64,000 nt of DNA from ZC4RG30 sp039917615 (lineage in GTDB: Bacteria; Pseudomonadota; Gammaproteobacteria; Steroidobacterales; Steroidobacteraceae), in contig JBDSJD010000031.1 in NCBI GenBank assembly GCA_039917615.1, forward strand, positions 1 through 64,000. The letters are read 5' to 3'. Below are positions 45,451 to 54,659 of this stretch, one piece after another; position 1 is the first letter of the stretch; each line of letters opens with the position of its first letter. The notes under the pieces were generated by a model. The model was not told the DNA's origin and made no database searches. It saw only the letters and a list, made by a program, of their open reading frames with translations. Position numbers and translations under genes: made by a program.

Positions 45451-45874
45451 CTCTCTGCACTTTGCCAACAGGGGCTTCGTGCTGCCTGTAGTAATGGGCA
45501 TCATCCTGCTTGCGGCGCTGTATGCGGTAAGCGCCGCGACTGATCTTGGCAGCGCGTCCGTGCTCGCTACCCAGCGCCTGCTGCATCAGCGGGCATTTGA
45601 GGCTGGAGAAAGCGGCATCGTCGCGGTGCTGGATCAGCTGCGTTCAGGCGCGGCGCCGCCGGCAGCACAACAGCTGCGGTCAGACGAGTACGCGACCGAC
45701 GCTGCGACGGTGGAATCCACGATTACCGCGGTAGTCGCTATGCCCAACGGCTTCAGCGCCGGCCGCGTGCTCGAAAGAGACTACGAGATCAGCAGCACCG
45801 GACACAGCGCGCGCGCCACCAACGTGACCGTAGTGCAGGGCGTACGGCAACTGCAGGCGCTGCCTGCGCCATGA
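45434..45874 (+). CDS. Second-cluster PilX-like minor pilin
   Basis: 146 residues from ATG 45434, within the end of the PilW-like gene. Leader MSLRPDSLHFANRG, then FVLPVVMGIILLAALYAVSA without Glu5, as in PilX/GspK proteins. QRLLHQRAFEAGESGIVAVL matches the conserved Phe-Glu-Ala-Gly-Glu segment of PilX. Shorter than the PilX of the first cluster (195). Overlaps the PilY1-like start by four bases (ATGA). Confidence 0.78.
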   Translation: MSLRPDSLHFANRGFVLPVVMGIILLAALYAVSAATDLGSASVLATQRLLHQRAFEAGESGIVAVLDQLRSGAAPPAAQQLRSDEYATDAATVESTITAVVAMPNGFSAGRVLERDYEISSTGHSARATNVTVVQGVRQLQALPAP

Positions 45875-46917
45875 GACGCGCGTGCATCGTGCTGACACTT
45901 TACCTCGGCTGCGCCATGGCCTTGCCCTCGCTGGCTGCAGCGACAGGCTGCCGCGCAGCAGCTCCAATTACCTTGCGGGTGCGGTTTGCCGGAGAATCGG
46001 CACGCGCTGTGCTGCTCGAATCAACCACACCAGGCGGCCTGCGACTGGTGGATCCCGCGACGAAAAATGAACTCTGGTCAGCGGGTCCGGGTGCCGGAAA
46101 GACGCAGCGGATTTCCGGCATGGACGCCAGTTTCGGTGCCAGCCTTGCAGCCGTGCACCTGGATGCCGACGGCGTACATGATCGTGTCTATGCCGGTGAT
46201 CAAGCCGGCCGACTGTGGCGCTTGGAACTCCGCGCCGGCGCTCCCCCGTCCGCGTGGATGCGCGCTTCCGTGCTGGCCGATCTGGGCGCGCCCGGGCGCG
46301 GCTTCGTTGCAGCACCAGATATCACGCGCATCGAAACACCGGCGGCAGGTTCGTGGCTGAATATCGCCATCGGAACTGCGAACACAGGCGCGCAGCAGGC
46401 AGAGCACCGCTTTTACGTGTTGCGTGATGCGCTGGTTGTCGCAGGCCCCGCAGCGCCGCTGACCGAGGCAGACCTTGAACCTCTGATGCCGCCGCTGGGA
46501 GTCACCGGCGGCGGCGCGCCCGGCTATTACCTGCGCCTGGGCAGCGCGCAGGTACTGGCGCAGGCGCTGACACTGGACGGCCACATCCACTTCACCGTGG
46601 CCGAAACCGGGCGCAGCCTGCTGGCCGGATGTGCCCCGGGCACGCTGCCGACTACTGCGGTGCCGCTGAGTGTGACGGTGTTGCGCGCCAGAGATGGCGA
46701 GGTGGCATTAAGCCACAACACTGATCGCAGCGATCAGCGCATTCTGCGTCGGGTGCTTGCCGGCGCGATGCCGGCCAACGCCGGCGTGGAACTCGCAACA
46801 GCGCAGCGTCAAGCCGATGGACGCGTGCCCTGCCGCGTCGATGTCGAAACCCTGCCGGAGTGTTCTCTCGATACCCAGCCGCGGCGCACCTGGTGGCGGC
46901 GGGAGGATGCCGACTGA
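45871..46917 (+). CDS. Miniature PilY1-like protein
   Basis: 348 residues with a signal peptide (CIVLTLYLGCAMALPSLAAA). The centre HLDADGVHDRVYAGDQAGRL followed by WRLEL matches the PilY1 calcium loop and its following strand (compare DSNGDRFADTIYAGD in the large PilY1). The terminus RRTWWRRE matches the Trp-Arg-Glu end of PilY1 proteins. The ~900-residue N-terminal adhesive half is absent. It occupies the pilY1 position in the order FimT-PilV-PilW-PilX-PilY1-PilE and is coupled on both sides (ATGA and TGATG). It may act as a minimal tip or priming protein. Confidence 0.75.
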   Translation: MRRACIVLTLYLGCAMALPSLAAATGCRAAAPITLRVRFAGESARAVLLESTTPGGLRLVDPATKNELWSAGPGAGKTQRISGMDASFGASLAAVHLDADGVHDRVYAGDQAGRLWRLELRAGAPPSAWMRASVLADLGAPGRGFVAAPDITRIETPAAGSWLNIAIGTANTGAQQAEHRFYVLRDALVVAGPAAPLTEADLEPLMPPLGVTGGGAPGYYLRLGSAQVLAQALTLDGHIHFTVAETGRSLLAGCAPGTLPTTAVPLSVTVLRARDGEVALSHNTDRSDQRILRRVLAGAMPANAGVELATAQRQADGRVPCRVDVETLPECSLDTQPRRTWWRREDAD

Positions 46918-47348
46918 TGCGCGGATTCTCGCTCATCGAACTGCTGGTGACGTTGGCCATCGCTGCAGTGCTGGCTGCGCTCGCCCTGCCCGGCTATTCG
47001 CATGTGATCAATCGCGCGCTTAGACAGGATGCGCGGCTGGCGCTGCTGCGCATTCAGCACCGGCAGGAAGGTTTCTTCGCCAACCACTTGATCTATTCGG
47101 CAACCCTCGACAACAACCCGTCGGGACTTGCGATGCCGGCGCGCAGTGACAATGGTTACTACCTACTCGAGCTGCAGACTTCGGCGGACGGTACGGCATA
47201 CACCGCCCTGGCACGGGCGGACCCAGGCGGGCGACAGGCCACTGACCTGCACTGCATGCAACTTTCCATCGACGCGACCGGCCGGCGACGTTCTGCCGAC
47301 GCAGCCAACAACTGGCGCGACGACGATCCCTGGCGCTGTTGGGGCTGA
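46917..47348 (+). CDS. Second-cluster PilE-like minor pilin
   Basis: 143 residues from ATG 46917 in TGATG. Leader MRG before FSLIELLVTLAIAAVLAALA, with Gly-1 and Glu5. The body has PGYSHVINRALRQDARLALL and RIQHRQEGFFANHLIYSATL, and the late Cys pair in DLHCMQLSID and WRCWG, all PilE features. Its stop directly abuts the ispH stop (TGATCA). Last gene of the second set. Confidence 0.86.
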   Translation: MRGFSLIELLVTLAIAAVLAALALPGYSHVINRALRQDARLALLRIQHRQEGFFANHLIYSATLDNNPSGLAMPARSDNGYYLLELQTSADGTAYTALARADPGGRQATDLHCMQLSIDATGRRRSADAANNWRDDDPWRCWG

Positions 47349-48314
47349 TCAGCTCCGGCTGGGCGCTGCAACCCGCAGGCTGCGCGGCAGACTGAACACC
47401 ACATTCTCTTCGCGTCCGACGATCTCGCGTGGCGCCGCTCCGCCCCAGGAACGCAGCCGCTCCACCACCTGCTGCACCAGCAGCTCCGGAGCCGAGGCAC
47501 CGGCCGTCACACCGACCGCGGCACGACCAGCAAACCACTCGCGTTGCAGGTTGTCCGGGCCATCGATGAGATAGCCGGGGATTCCCGCCCGATCAGCCAG
47601 CTCGCGCAGCCGGTTGGAATTGGAGCTGGTGACGGAGCCCACCACCACCAGCACGTCGCAGTCCTGCAGCAGGCGCTTGACGGCGTCCTGCCGGTTTTGC
47701 GTGGCGTAACAGATGTCCTCGATGCGCGGCGCCTGCAACCCCGGAAAGCGGCTGCGCAAGGCATCTACGATGGCCTGGGTATCGTCGACGGACAGCGTGG
47801 TCTGAGTGACGAAGGCCAGGCTTTCGGGTCGTCGCACCTGCAGCCGCATCGCGCCGGCCACATCTTCCACGAGGTGGATCTGCCCGCCATGAGAAGCATC
47901 GAAACGACCCATGGTGCCTTCGACTTCCGGGTGACCCGCATGCCCGATCAGCACCACGTCACGCGCGTCACGCGCATAGCGCGCGACTTCCAGATGCACC
48001 TTGGTGACCAGCGGACAGGTGGCGTCGAAAACCTGAAAGCCGCGGGCGCGCGCTTCATTCTCGACGGCGCTGGACACACCGTGCGCGGAAAATATTAGCG
48101 TCGCCCCAACGGGCACTTCATCCAGCTCCTCGATAAAGCGCGCGCCGAGCGCGTGCAGCCGATCGACCACATGCTTGTTATGGACCACCTCGTGCCGCAC
48201 ATAGATGGGCGCGCCGAACAACTCGATGGCGCGCTCCACGATGTCAATCGCGCGATCCACGCCGGCGCAGAAACCGCGCGGGTTCGCCAGCAGTATCTGC
48301 ATGTCGCTGGTCAC
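47349..48314 (-). CDS. ispH: 4-hydroxy-3-methylbut-2-enyl diphosphate reductase
   Basis: 321 residues. A GTG start at 48314 is supported by AGGGG 5 bases upstream; an ATG four codons later is less well placed. [4Fe-4S] enzyme giving IPP and DMAPP in the last step of the MEP pathway. Cluster cysteines lie in NPRGFCAGVDRAID, FDATCPLVTKVH and the central EDICYATQNRQ/CDVLVVVGS region; VRHEVVHNKHVV and the SSNSNRLRELA motif bind substrate. Downstream neighbours in many gammaproteobacteria are pilin genes, as here. Confidence 0.96.
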   Translation of the reverse strand: MTSDMQILLANPRGFCAGVDRAIDIVERAIELFGAPIYVRHEVVHNKHVVDRLHALGARFIEELDEVPVGATLIFSAHGVSSAVENEARARGFQVFDATCPLVTKVHLEVARYARDARDVVLIGHAGHPEVEGTMGRFDASHGGQIHLVEDVAGAMRLQVRRPESLAFVTQTTLSVDDTQAIVDALRSRFPGLQAPRIEDICYATQNRQDAVKRLLQDCDVLVVVGSVTSSNSNRLRELADRAGIPGYLIDGPDNLQREWFAGRAAVGVTAGASAPELLVQQVVERLRSWGGAAPREIVGREENVVFSLPRSLRVAAPSRS

Positions 48315-48365
48315 TGCAACCCCTTAATAGAACCGCGATATGTGATCCGGAGAATGTGCGTCATT

Positions 48366-48884
48366 TCATCCTTCCCGCGCGACGCCGCGCTCGCGGCGCC
48401 ACTCCATGAACGCTTCCAGCAGGATCAGGCCCGCGCCAACGGTGATACAACTGTCTGCGACATTGAACGCCGGGAACCAGGCGGAGTTCCAGTGCACGCC
48501 AACGAAGTCCACGACATAGCCGAACCGCACGCGGTCGATGGCATTACCCAGCGCACCGCTGACGATCAGCATCAGACCTGCGCATTGCAGGCGCTGGGTC
48601 GCAGGCACACGCCGGAGAGCGGCAACGATCACGCCGCTGACCACGAGGGCCAATGTGGTGAAAACCCAGCGCTGCGCGCCACCAGGGATGTCGAGAAAGC
48701 TGAACGCGGCACCGTAGTTGCGCGCGTGCAGGAGATCGAGCACCGGCAGAATACGGATGGATTCGTGCAGCGCGAGCTCTGCTTGAACCAGCCACTTTGT
48801 GGCCTGATCCAGCAGCAGTGCGCCGATAGCGAGCGGCCACCAGGCCAGACCAGACTGCAACCTGTTGCCGCCAGATTCAGACAT
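48366..48884 (-). CDS. lspA: Lipoprotein signal peptidase (signal peptidase II)
   Basis: 172 residues, four membrane helices. It cleaves the signal peptide of lipidated prolipoproteins. Catalytic aspartates are in FNVADSCITVG and GNAIDRVRFGYVVDFV; RNYGAAFSFL is the conserved Asn-x-Gly-Ala-Ala-Phe motif. GGAGGT lies before the ATG, and the start overlaps the ileS end by eight bases. The FKBP-type gene fkpB that often follows lspA is missing; only 51 bases separate it from ispH. Confidence 0.96.
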   Translation of the reverse strand: MSESGGNRLQSGLAWWPLAIGALLLDQATKWLVQAELALHESIRILPVLDLLHARNYGAAFSFLDIPGGAQRWVFTTLALVVSGVIVAALRRVPATQRLQCAGLMLIVSGALGNAIDRVRFGYVVDFVGVHWNSAWFPAFNVADSCITVGAGLILLEAFMEWRRERGVAREG

Positions 48885-51705
48885 GACGCCTTACCTCCGG
48901 ACGATCCGAGATATTGCCGGCGCAGCGGCCACAAAGCTCCGGATGCTCGGCGTCCGTGCCGACATCGTCGGTCAGATGCCAGCAGCGCACGCACTTGGTG
49001 CCCGGGCTGCGCTGCGCACGCAGCCAGACACCAGGAATGACGGCTGTCCCCGTTTCGGCGGCGGTGACCCCGGCAGGCTCGGCTGACACCTTGTGGATGC
49101 GCATGGCGGAGGTGATCGTCAGGAAGCGCAGCTCCGTTCCGGTTGCGAGATAGCGACTGGCGTATTCGCGCAGGCAATACACATCGACTTCAGCCTCCAA
49201 CGGCGCGCCGATGGTTCCCGCCTCGCGCAGTTTTTCCAGCTCCCGCTGCACGGCCTGCCGCAGCGCGATCAGTGCATCCCAGTCGATTTTGGATTCCGGC
49301 ACCGCAGGATAATCATGCCACGCAGTCAGGAACACTGACTTTGGCGCCTGCGCGTATCCCGGCAGCGCTTTCCAGATTTCTTCAGCCGTGAACGAGAGAA
49401 TCGGCGCCAGCCAGCGCACCATTCCCTGCAGGATATGGAACATCGCAGTCTGGGCAGACCGGCGTGCATGCCCATCTGCCGGCGTCGTATACATGCGGTC
49501 TTTCAGCACATCAAGGTACAGTCCACCCAGATCGTTCACGCAGAAATTATGCACCCGCTGATAGATCACGTGGAACTGGTAGTCCCGATAGGCAACCACC
49601 ACTTCCTGCTGCAACGCCGCTGTGCGGCGCAGCACCCAGGCGTCGAAATCCACCAGCTGCTCCATGGGCACGGCATGCGCGGTAGGATCGAAGCCGTGCA
49701 GGTTGCCGAGCATGAAGCGCACCGTGTTGCGCATGCGCCGATATGAATCAGACATGCGCTTCAGGATCTCGTCCGAACAGCTCATCTCGCTCGTGTAGTC
49801 AGTTGCACTCACCCACAGGCGCAAAACATCCGCGCCCAGTGAATTCATCACCTTGTCGGGCGCCACCACATTGCCCAGTGACTTCGACATCTTGCGGCCC
49901 TTTTCATCCACGGTGAACCCGTAGGTAAGCACGCTCTTGTAGGGCGCGCGCTCGTACAGCGCTTCAGACATCAGCAATGAGCTGTGAAACCAGCCGCGAT
50001 GCTGGTCCGACCCTTCGAGGTACATTTCTACCGGCGCGGCAATTTCCGGACGCTCCTTGCCAACGCACTCGAAGCTGACGCCGGCGTCGACCCAGACGTC
50101 CATCACATCCGTGACCTTGTGATAGGTTTCGGCGTCGTCACCGATCAATTCGCGCGCGTCGAGGTCGAACCAGGCGTCGATGCCACCCACCTCCACGCGC
50201 CGAGCCACTTCTTCTATGAGCTCTTCGGTGCGCGGATGCAGCGCGCTGGTCTCATTGTGAATGAACAATGCAATCGGCACACCCCAGGTGCGCTGGCGCG
50301 AAATACACCAGTCGGGACGCGTCTCGATCATTCCCGCCATGCGCTGCTGCCCCCAGGCTGGAATCCACTTCACCCCGGGGATATCGCGCAGTGTGTTGCT
50401 GCGCAGGTTGTTCTGCTCCATCGAGATGAACCACTGCGGCGTGGCGCGGAAGATCACTGGAGTCTTGTGACGCCAGCAATGCGGATAGCTGTGCTGCACC
50501 GGGGCGTGTTGCAGCAGATTGCCGCTGTCGGCCATCGTTTCGATGATGAGCTTGCTGGCGTCGTCGAGCTTCATGCCACCGACCAGAGGCGTATCCGCCT
50601 GGAACCGGCCATCGCCCAGCACCGGGTTGACGACTGGCAGGTTGTAGCGACGGCCAACGATGTAGTCATCCTGGCCGTGTGCAGGCGCCGTGTGCACGGC
50701 ACCTGTGCCGGCCTCGAGCGTCACGTGATCACCGAGGATCGCCGGCACCCGTCGATCCTGAAAGGGATGTTGCAACTGCAGGCCTTCCAGCACGCGTCCC
50801 TCGAAGCGTGCCAGCTCGCGGGAGTTCTCCGCCCCATAACGCGCGAGACATGCTGCCGCGAGGCCCTCGGCCAGCACGACGCGTTCATTGCGATCGCCGT
50901 GTGTGAATTCAACGAGCACGTACTGGAAATCCGCGCGTAGGGCCACCGCTTCGTTGGCAGGCAGCGTCCACGGCGTGGTGGTCCAGATCACCACCGAAGC
51001 CGGCACGGAAGCATCCACGGCAACGCCGATGCGCTTGCCGAAGTCCGCAAGATCTGCAACCCGGAACGCGACGTCGATTGCGGGCGAAGTCTTGTCTTCG
51101 TACTCCACCTCGGCTTCGGCCAGCGCCGAGCGGCAGTCCAGGCACCAGTAGACCGGCTTCGCACCGCGGACCAGGTGCCCATTGCGGATCACCTTTCCGA
51201 GCGCGCGGATCTGCTGCGCCTCGAACTTCGGATCCATGGTGATGTACGGACGATCCCAGTCGCCCATCACGCCAAGGCGCTTGAAGTCGCGGCGCTGCAG
51301 CTCGACCTGCTCCGTGGCATATGCACGGCAGGCGGCGCGGAAAGCACGAGCGTCGAGTTTTTGCCCTACGCGTCCGTGTTTCTTTTCCACCTGTAGCTCG
51401 ATCGGCAGGCCGTGGCAATCCCAGCCAGGGATATAAGGCGAGTCGAAACCATCCAGCGTGCGGGACTTCACGATGAAGTCCTTCAGGATCTTATTGGCCG
51501 CGTGACCGATGTGAATCGCGCCGTTCGCATAGGGAGGGCCATCGTGCAGGACAAAACGCGGCCGACCTTTGGCGATACGCCGCAGTTCTCCGTAGACGTC
51601 GCCCTCTTCCCACCACTTCAACATTTCCGGCTCGCGCCGCGCCAGATCCGCTTTCATTGCGAAATCGGTCTGCGGCAAATTCACCGTCGTCTTGTAGTCA
51701 GCCAC
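48877..51705 (-). CDS. ileS: Isoleucyl-tRNA synthetase
   Basis: 942 residues, GTG start at 51705 with AGGG upstream. Class I synthetase charging tRNA-Ile, with editing of valine. The HIGH motif is in PYANGAIHIGHAANKIL, KMSKS in KGRKMSKSLGN, and the editing domain has TTPWTLPANEAV and GTGAVHTAPAHGQDDY. The C-terminal zinc finger CVRCWHLTDDVG with LCGRCAGN marks the short bacterial type. Three bases separate it from ribF, and it overlaps lspA. Confidence 0.98.
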   Translation of the reverse strand: MADYKTTVNLPQTDFAMKADLARREPEMLKWWEEGDVYGELRRIAKGRPRFVLHDGPPYANGAIHIGHAANKILKDFIVKSRTLDGFDSPYIPGWDCHGLPIELQVEKKHGRVGQKLDARAFRAACRAYATEQVELQRRDFKRLGVMGDWDRPYITMDPKFEAQQIRALGKVIRNGHLVRGAKPVYWCLDCRSALAEAEVEYEDKTSPAIDVAFRVADLADFGKRIGVAVDASVPASVVIWTTTPWTLPANEAVALRADFQYVLVEFTHGDRNERVVLAEGLAAACLARYGAENSRELARFEGRVLEGLQLQHPFQDRRVPAILGDHVTLEAGTGAVHTAPAHGQDDYIVGRRYNLPVVNPVLGDGRFQADTPLVGGMKLDDASKLIIETMADSGNLLQHAPVQHSYPHCWRHKTPVIFRATPQWFISMEQNNLRSNTLRDIPGVKWIPAWGQQRMAGMIETRPDWCISRQRTWGVPIALFIHNETSALHPRTEELIEEVARRVEVGGIDAWFDLDARELIGDDAETYHKVTDVMDVWVDAGVSFECVGKERPEIAAPVEMYLEGSDQHRGWFHSSLLMSEALYERAPYKSVLTYGFTVDEKGRKMSKSLGNVVAPDKVMNSLGADVLRLWVSATDYTSEMSCSDEILKRMSDSYRRMRNTVRFMLGNLHGFDPTAHAVPMEQLVDFDAWVLRRTAALQQEVVVAYRDYQFHVIYQRVHNFCVNDLGGLYLDVLKDRMYTTPADGHARRSAQTAMFHILQGMVRWLAPILSFTAEEIWKALPGYAQAPKSVFLTAWHDYPAVPESKIDWDALIALRQAVQRELEKLREAGTIGAPLEAEVDVYCLREYASRYLATGTELRFLTITSAMRIHKVSAEPAGVTAAETGTAVIPGVWLRAQRSPGTKCVRCWHLTDDVGTDAEHPELCGRCAGNISDRPEVRRHV

Positions 51706-51708
51706 TCG

Positions 51709-52659
51709 TCACCCTTCTTTAGCCATATCTGCCAGCACCACTCGCGCGGCGTCGGCATCGCGATGTATCTGCTCCACCATCGCGTCCACAGTGTCAAAGC
51801 GCAGCTCGTCCCGCAGCCGCGCCACAAATTCCACTTCTATTTCGCGGCCATAGAGATCGCCGGCAAAATCGAACACATGCGCCTCGAGCAGGGGTGTGAC
51901 CCCGCCGATCGTGGGACGCGTGCCGAGGCTCGCCACCCCCGCCAGCGCCGAATCCGGGCCATACCCATTGCCCACGCCGCGCACCCGGACTGCAAAGATA
52001 CCGTTCATCGGGGCCTGGCGTCGCGCCAGCCGCAGATTGGCGGTGGGATAGCCCAGTTTGCGGCCCAGCTGCTCACCCTGAATTACCCGACCTCGCATGG
52101 AATAACGACGCCCGAGCAGGCGCGCGGCTGTCTGCAGATCACCGGCAGCGAGCGCAGCACGAGTCACACCGCTGCCAATACGCACACCATCGGCCAGCAG
52201 TGGCTGAACCACATCAACGGCAAGGCCCAACGCGGAACCCTCGCGCAGAAACCAGTCGGCGCGGGCCTCGCCCCGGTAGCCCGCCCGAAAGTCATGCCCG
52301 ATGACAACGCCCTGCACCCCGCCGGCAACCAGCATCTGCGCAAAAGCCGCGGCGCTCATCCGGCGCAGGCGGTCGTTGAACTGCAGTGCGCAGAACACAT
52401 CCGGGCCATCCTGTTCCAGCAAGCGCCATCGCTCGCGGAAATTGGTGAGTCGGGCTGGCGGGCTATCGGGGGCGAAATATTCCTTCGGCAGCGGCTCAAA
52501 GGTCAGCACCATGCTCTGCAGATCGCGATCCCGTGCCTGCGTGCGCGCGCGCTCGATCAGCAGCCGATGCCCCAGATGAATTCCGTCGAAGCCGCCGATC
52601 GTCGCGATGTAGCCGCGGCCCGCGCATGTATGATTATCCAGCCGCCGCAGAAGCCGCAT
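51709..52659 (-). CDS. ribF: Bifunctional riboflavin kinase / FAD synthetase
   Basis: 316 residues from ATG 52659, overlapping the murJ stop (TGATG). It converts riboflavin to FMN and FAD. The N-terminal nucleotidyl-transferase domain has IGGFDGIHLGHRLLI and VIGHDFRAGYRG; the linker SGVTRAALAAGD leads to the kinase domain with RRYSMRGRVIQGEQLGRKLG and YPTANL. The usual GNFDG reads GGFDG here. Member of the murJ-ribF-ileS-lspA run. Confidence 0.95.
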   Translation of the reverse strand: MRLLRRLDNHTCAGRGYIATIGGFDGIHLGHRLLIERARTQARDRDLQSMVLTFEPLPKEYFAPDSPPARLTNFRERWRLLEQDGPDVFCALQFNDRLRRMSAAAFAQMLVAGGVQGVVIGHDFRAGYRGEARADWFLREGSALGLAVDVVQPLLADGVRIGSGVTRAALAAGDLQTAARLLGRRYSMRGRVIQGEQLGRKLGYPTANLRLARRQAPMNGIFAVRVRGVGNGYGPDSALAGVASLGTRPTIGGVTPLLEAHVFDFAGDLYGREIEVEFVARLRDELRFDTVDAMVEQIHRDADAARVVLADMAKEG

Positions 52660-54230
52660 CACGACACCGCCGAACGCATATGCCGGTAGCGCATGCCGAG
52701 CACGTACAGCACCGCGAAATACACCACCGCACCCAGGACGATGCTGCCCCCTCCGCGCAGCACACGCTCAAGGAAGGGCAACTGCGCCCACACGAGCGTG
52801 TCGCCAGCCAGCCACCACAACAACGCGCCCATCACCGCATTGGCGAGCAGCACACGCGCCAGAAACCGCGACCAGCCGGCGGAATGCTGCAGCACGCCTT
52901 CACGCACCAGTCCGCGCCATAACCACCAGGTGTTCAGCGCCGCGCCGACGCAGGTGGAAGTAGCGATCAGGGTGTGCGGGTTGGGGATGGGGACCTTTGC
53001 CACTACCACCAGCAGCGCCACCAGCGCATTCAGCGACATCGACACCGCCAGCGCAGTCATCGCGATCCGCACCGGGCGCTTCGTGTTCTGCCGCGCGTAG
53101 TAACCAGGCACCAGCACCTTCACGAAACTGAAACCGAGCAGACCCCATGAATAGGCCATGAGTGCGTAGCTGGTCTTCTGCACATCCTCGGGACTGAACG
53201 CCCGATAGCCGAAGATCATCGCAGTCATCGGCCCGGCGAAACACAGCATGCCCACCGCAGCCGGGGATGCCAGCAGCAACACCAGCCGCAGCGCCCAATC
53301 CAGCGTCGCCGAGAACTGCGCCATCGACTTTGCAGCATGATTCGCCGAGAGTCCCGGAAGAATGACCGTGGCCAGCGCGATGCTGAACACGCCCAGCGGA
53401 AACTCCATCAACCTATCGGCCACGTACAACCAGCTGACACTGCCAGTCACCAGGGAGGTGGCGACCAGCGTATCCAGCAGCAGACTGATCTGCGCCATGG
53501 ACGACCCGACAATTCCGGGCACCATCAATCTGGCGATGCGACGCACTCCGTCGAGCGCTGGCCGCCAACGCGGCAAGGACAGCAGGCGAAGCCTGGCCAC
53601 CGAAGGCAACTGGAACACCAGCTGGATCACGCCTGATACGAACACGCCCACCGATAGCACCAGGCCAGGGTTGTCGCTGCCGGCAGCGAAAAACACCGCG
53701 GCAAGAATCATCACGGCGTTCATCACAACCTGCGTGAATGCAGGAATGAAAAAACGGCCATAGCTGTTCAAAACGCCGGAAAACAGCGACACCATCGAAA
53801 TGAAGAACAGGTAGGGGAACGTCCACCGCAGCATCTGAACGGCAAGCGTGTATTCGCCAGCACCGCTTAGCGCCCATCTCGGCGCGAACAGGAAGATGAT
53901 CAGCGGCGCGGCGATCACGCCGATGGCGCTGACCACCAGGAGCACAGTGCCCAGCGTCCCCGCCACTCCGGCAACCAGCTCGCGTACCTGATCGTGCTCG
54001 CGCTGGGTCCTGTACTCGGAAATGACCGGCACGAAGGACTGCGAAAACGCACCCTCGGCAAACAACCGGCGCAGGAAGTTCGGAATCTTGAAGGCCACGA
54101 GGAAGGCATCCGAAACGATGCCCACACCCAGCGCCTGCACCATGAATGTATCGCGCAGCAGCCCGGTGATCCGCGACAGCAGGGTGGCAAACCCGGTGGT
54201 CGTCGTGCTCTTTAACAAGGGGCGGCTCAT
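52659..54230 (-). CDS. murJ: Lipid II flippase MurJ (MviN)
   Basis: 523 residues, about 14 membrane helices of the MOP superfamily. It flips the peptidoglycan precursor lipid II across the inner membrane. Signature stretches are LLSRITGLLRDTFMVQALG, KIPNFLRRLFAEGAFSQSFV, VPGIVGSSMAQISLLLDT and MEFPLGVFSIALATVILPGL. First gene of the murJ-ribF-ileS-lspA unit; divergent from rpsT with a 107-base gap. Confidence 0.97.
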   Translation of the reverse strand: MSRPLLKSTTTTGFATLLSRITGLLRDTFMVQALGVGIVSDAFLVAFKIPNFLRRLFAEGAFSQSFVPVISEYRTQREHDQVRELVAGVAGTLGTVLLVVSAIGVIAAPLIIFLFAPRWALSGAGEYTLAVQMLRWTFPYLFFISMVSLFSGVLNSYGRFFIPAFTQVVMNAVMILAAVFFAAGSDNPGLVLSVGVFVSGVIQLVFQLPSVARLRLLSLPRWRPALDGVRRIARLMVPGIVGSSMAQISLLLDTLVATSLVTGSVSWLYVADRLMEFPLGVFSIALATVILPGLSANHAAKSMAQFSATLDWALRLVLLLASPAAVGMLCFAGPMTAMIFGYRAFSPEDVQKTSYALMAYSWGLLGFSFVKVLVPGYYARQNTKRPVRIAMTALAVSMSLNALVALLVVVAKVPIPNPHTLIATSTCVGAALNTWWLWRGLVREGVLQHSAGWSRFLARVLLANAVMGALLWWLAGDTLVWAQLPFLERVLRGGGSIVLGAVVYFAVLYVLGMRYRHMRSAVS

Positions 54231-54265
54231 CGCCGCGGCAGCCTAGCAGAATGGGTCCCGTCAGG

Positions 54266-54294
54266 TTGACTTCCGCCCTGCCCCTGCCCACACT
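54266..54294 (+). promoter_or_regulatory. Probable promoter of rpsT
   Basis: TTGACT (54266-54271, five of six) and CACACT (54289-54294, three of six) with a 17-base spacer, 43 bases before the GTG at 54338. The -35 is good and the -10 weak; expected start about 54301. Confidence 0.45.
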
Positions 54295-54337
54295 ACGCGG
54301 CCCTGAAACTGAAGGGCTTTTGGCGGAGAATTCGAGA

Positions 54338-54610
54338 GTGGCGAATACCAAGTCAGCGGAAAAAGCATCCCGGCAAGCGGTCAAGCACCGGACGGCCAAT
54401 GTCGCCCTGCGCTCACGTCTGCGCAGTGCCATCCGCAAGTCGGTAGACACCGCTGCCGCCGGCAAGAAGGACGAGGCCATCGCCGCTTTCAAGGCCGCTC
54501 AGCCCGTCATCGATGCGATGGTCAACAAGGGCCTGATCCACCGCAACAAGGCCGCCCGGCACAAGAGCCGCCTGAATGCCAAGGTCAAGGCTGCAGCCGC
54601 GAAGGGCTGA
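54338..54610 (+). CDS. rpsT: 30S ribosomal protein S20
   Basis: 90 residues, GTG start at 54338; upstream in-frame sequence has no S20 character. It starts MANTKSAEKASRQAVKHRTA and continues SRLRSAIRKSVDTAAAGKKD, with the basic end HRNKAARHKSRLNAKVKAAA. S20 is a primary binder of 16S rRNA; the helical, Lys/Ala-rich make-up and length fit. A GTG start on rpsT is compatible with its usual autoregulation at weak start codons (E. coli uses TTG). Confidence 0.97.
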   Translation: MANTKSAEKASRQAVKHRTANVALRSRLRSAIRKSVDTAAAGKKDEAIAAFKAAQPVIDAMVNKGLIHRNKAARHKSRLNAKVKAAAAKG

Positions 54611-54632
54611 AGTCTTTCGAACATGAATCCCC

Positions 54633-54659
54633 ATCAGGCCCGCCTCGCGCGGGCCTGAT
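54633..54659. terminator. Bidirectional terminator-like hairpin between rpsT and obgE
   Basis: A perfect 11-base stem (ATCAGGCCCGC / GCGGGCCTGAT) with loop CTCGC lies between the convergent genes and touches the obgE stop. The following T-tract is weak (ATTTC), so efficiency is uncertain. Confidence 0.65.
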
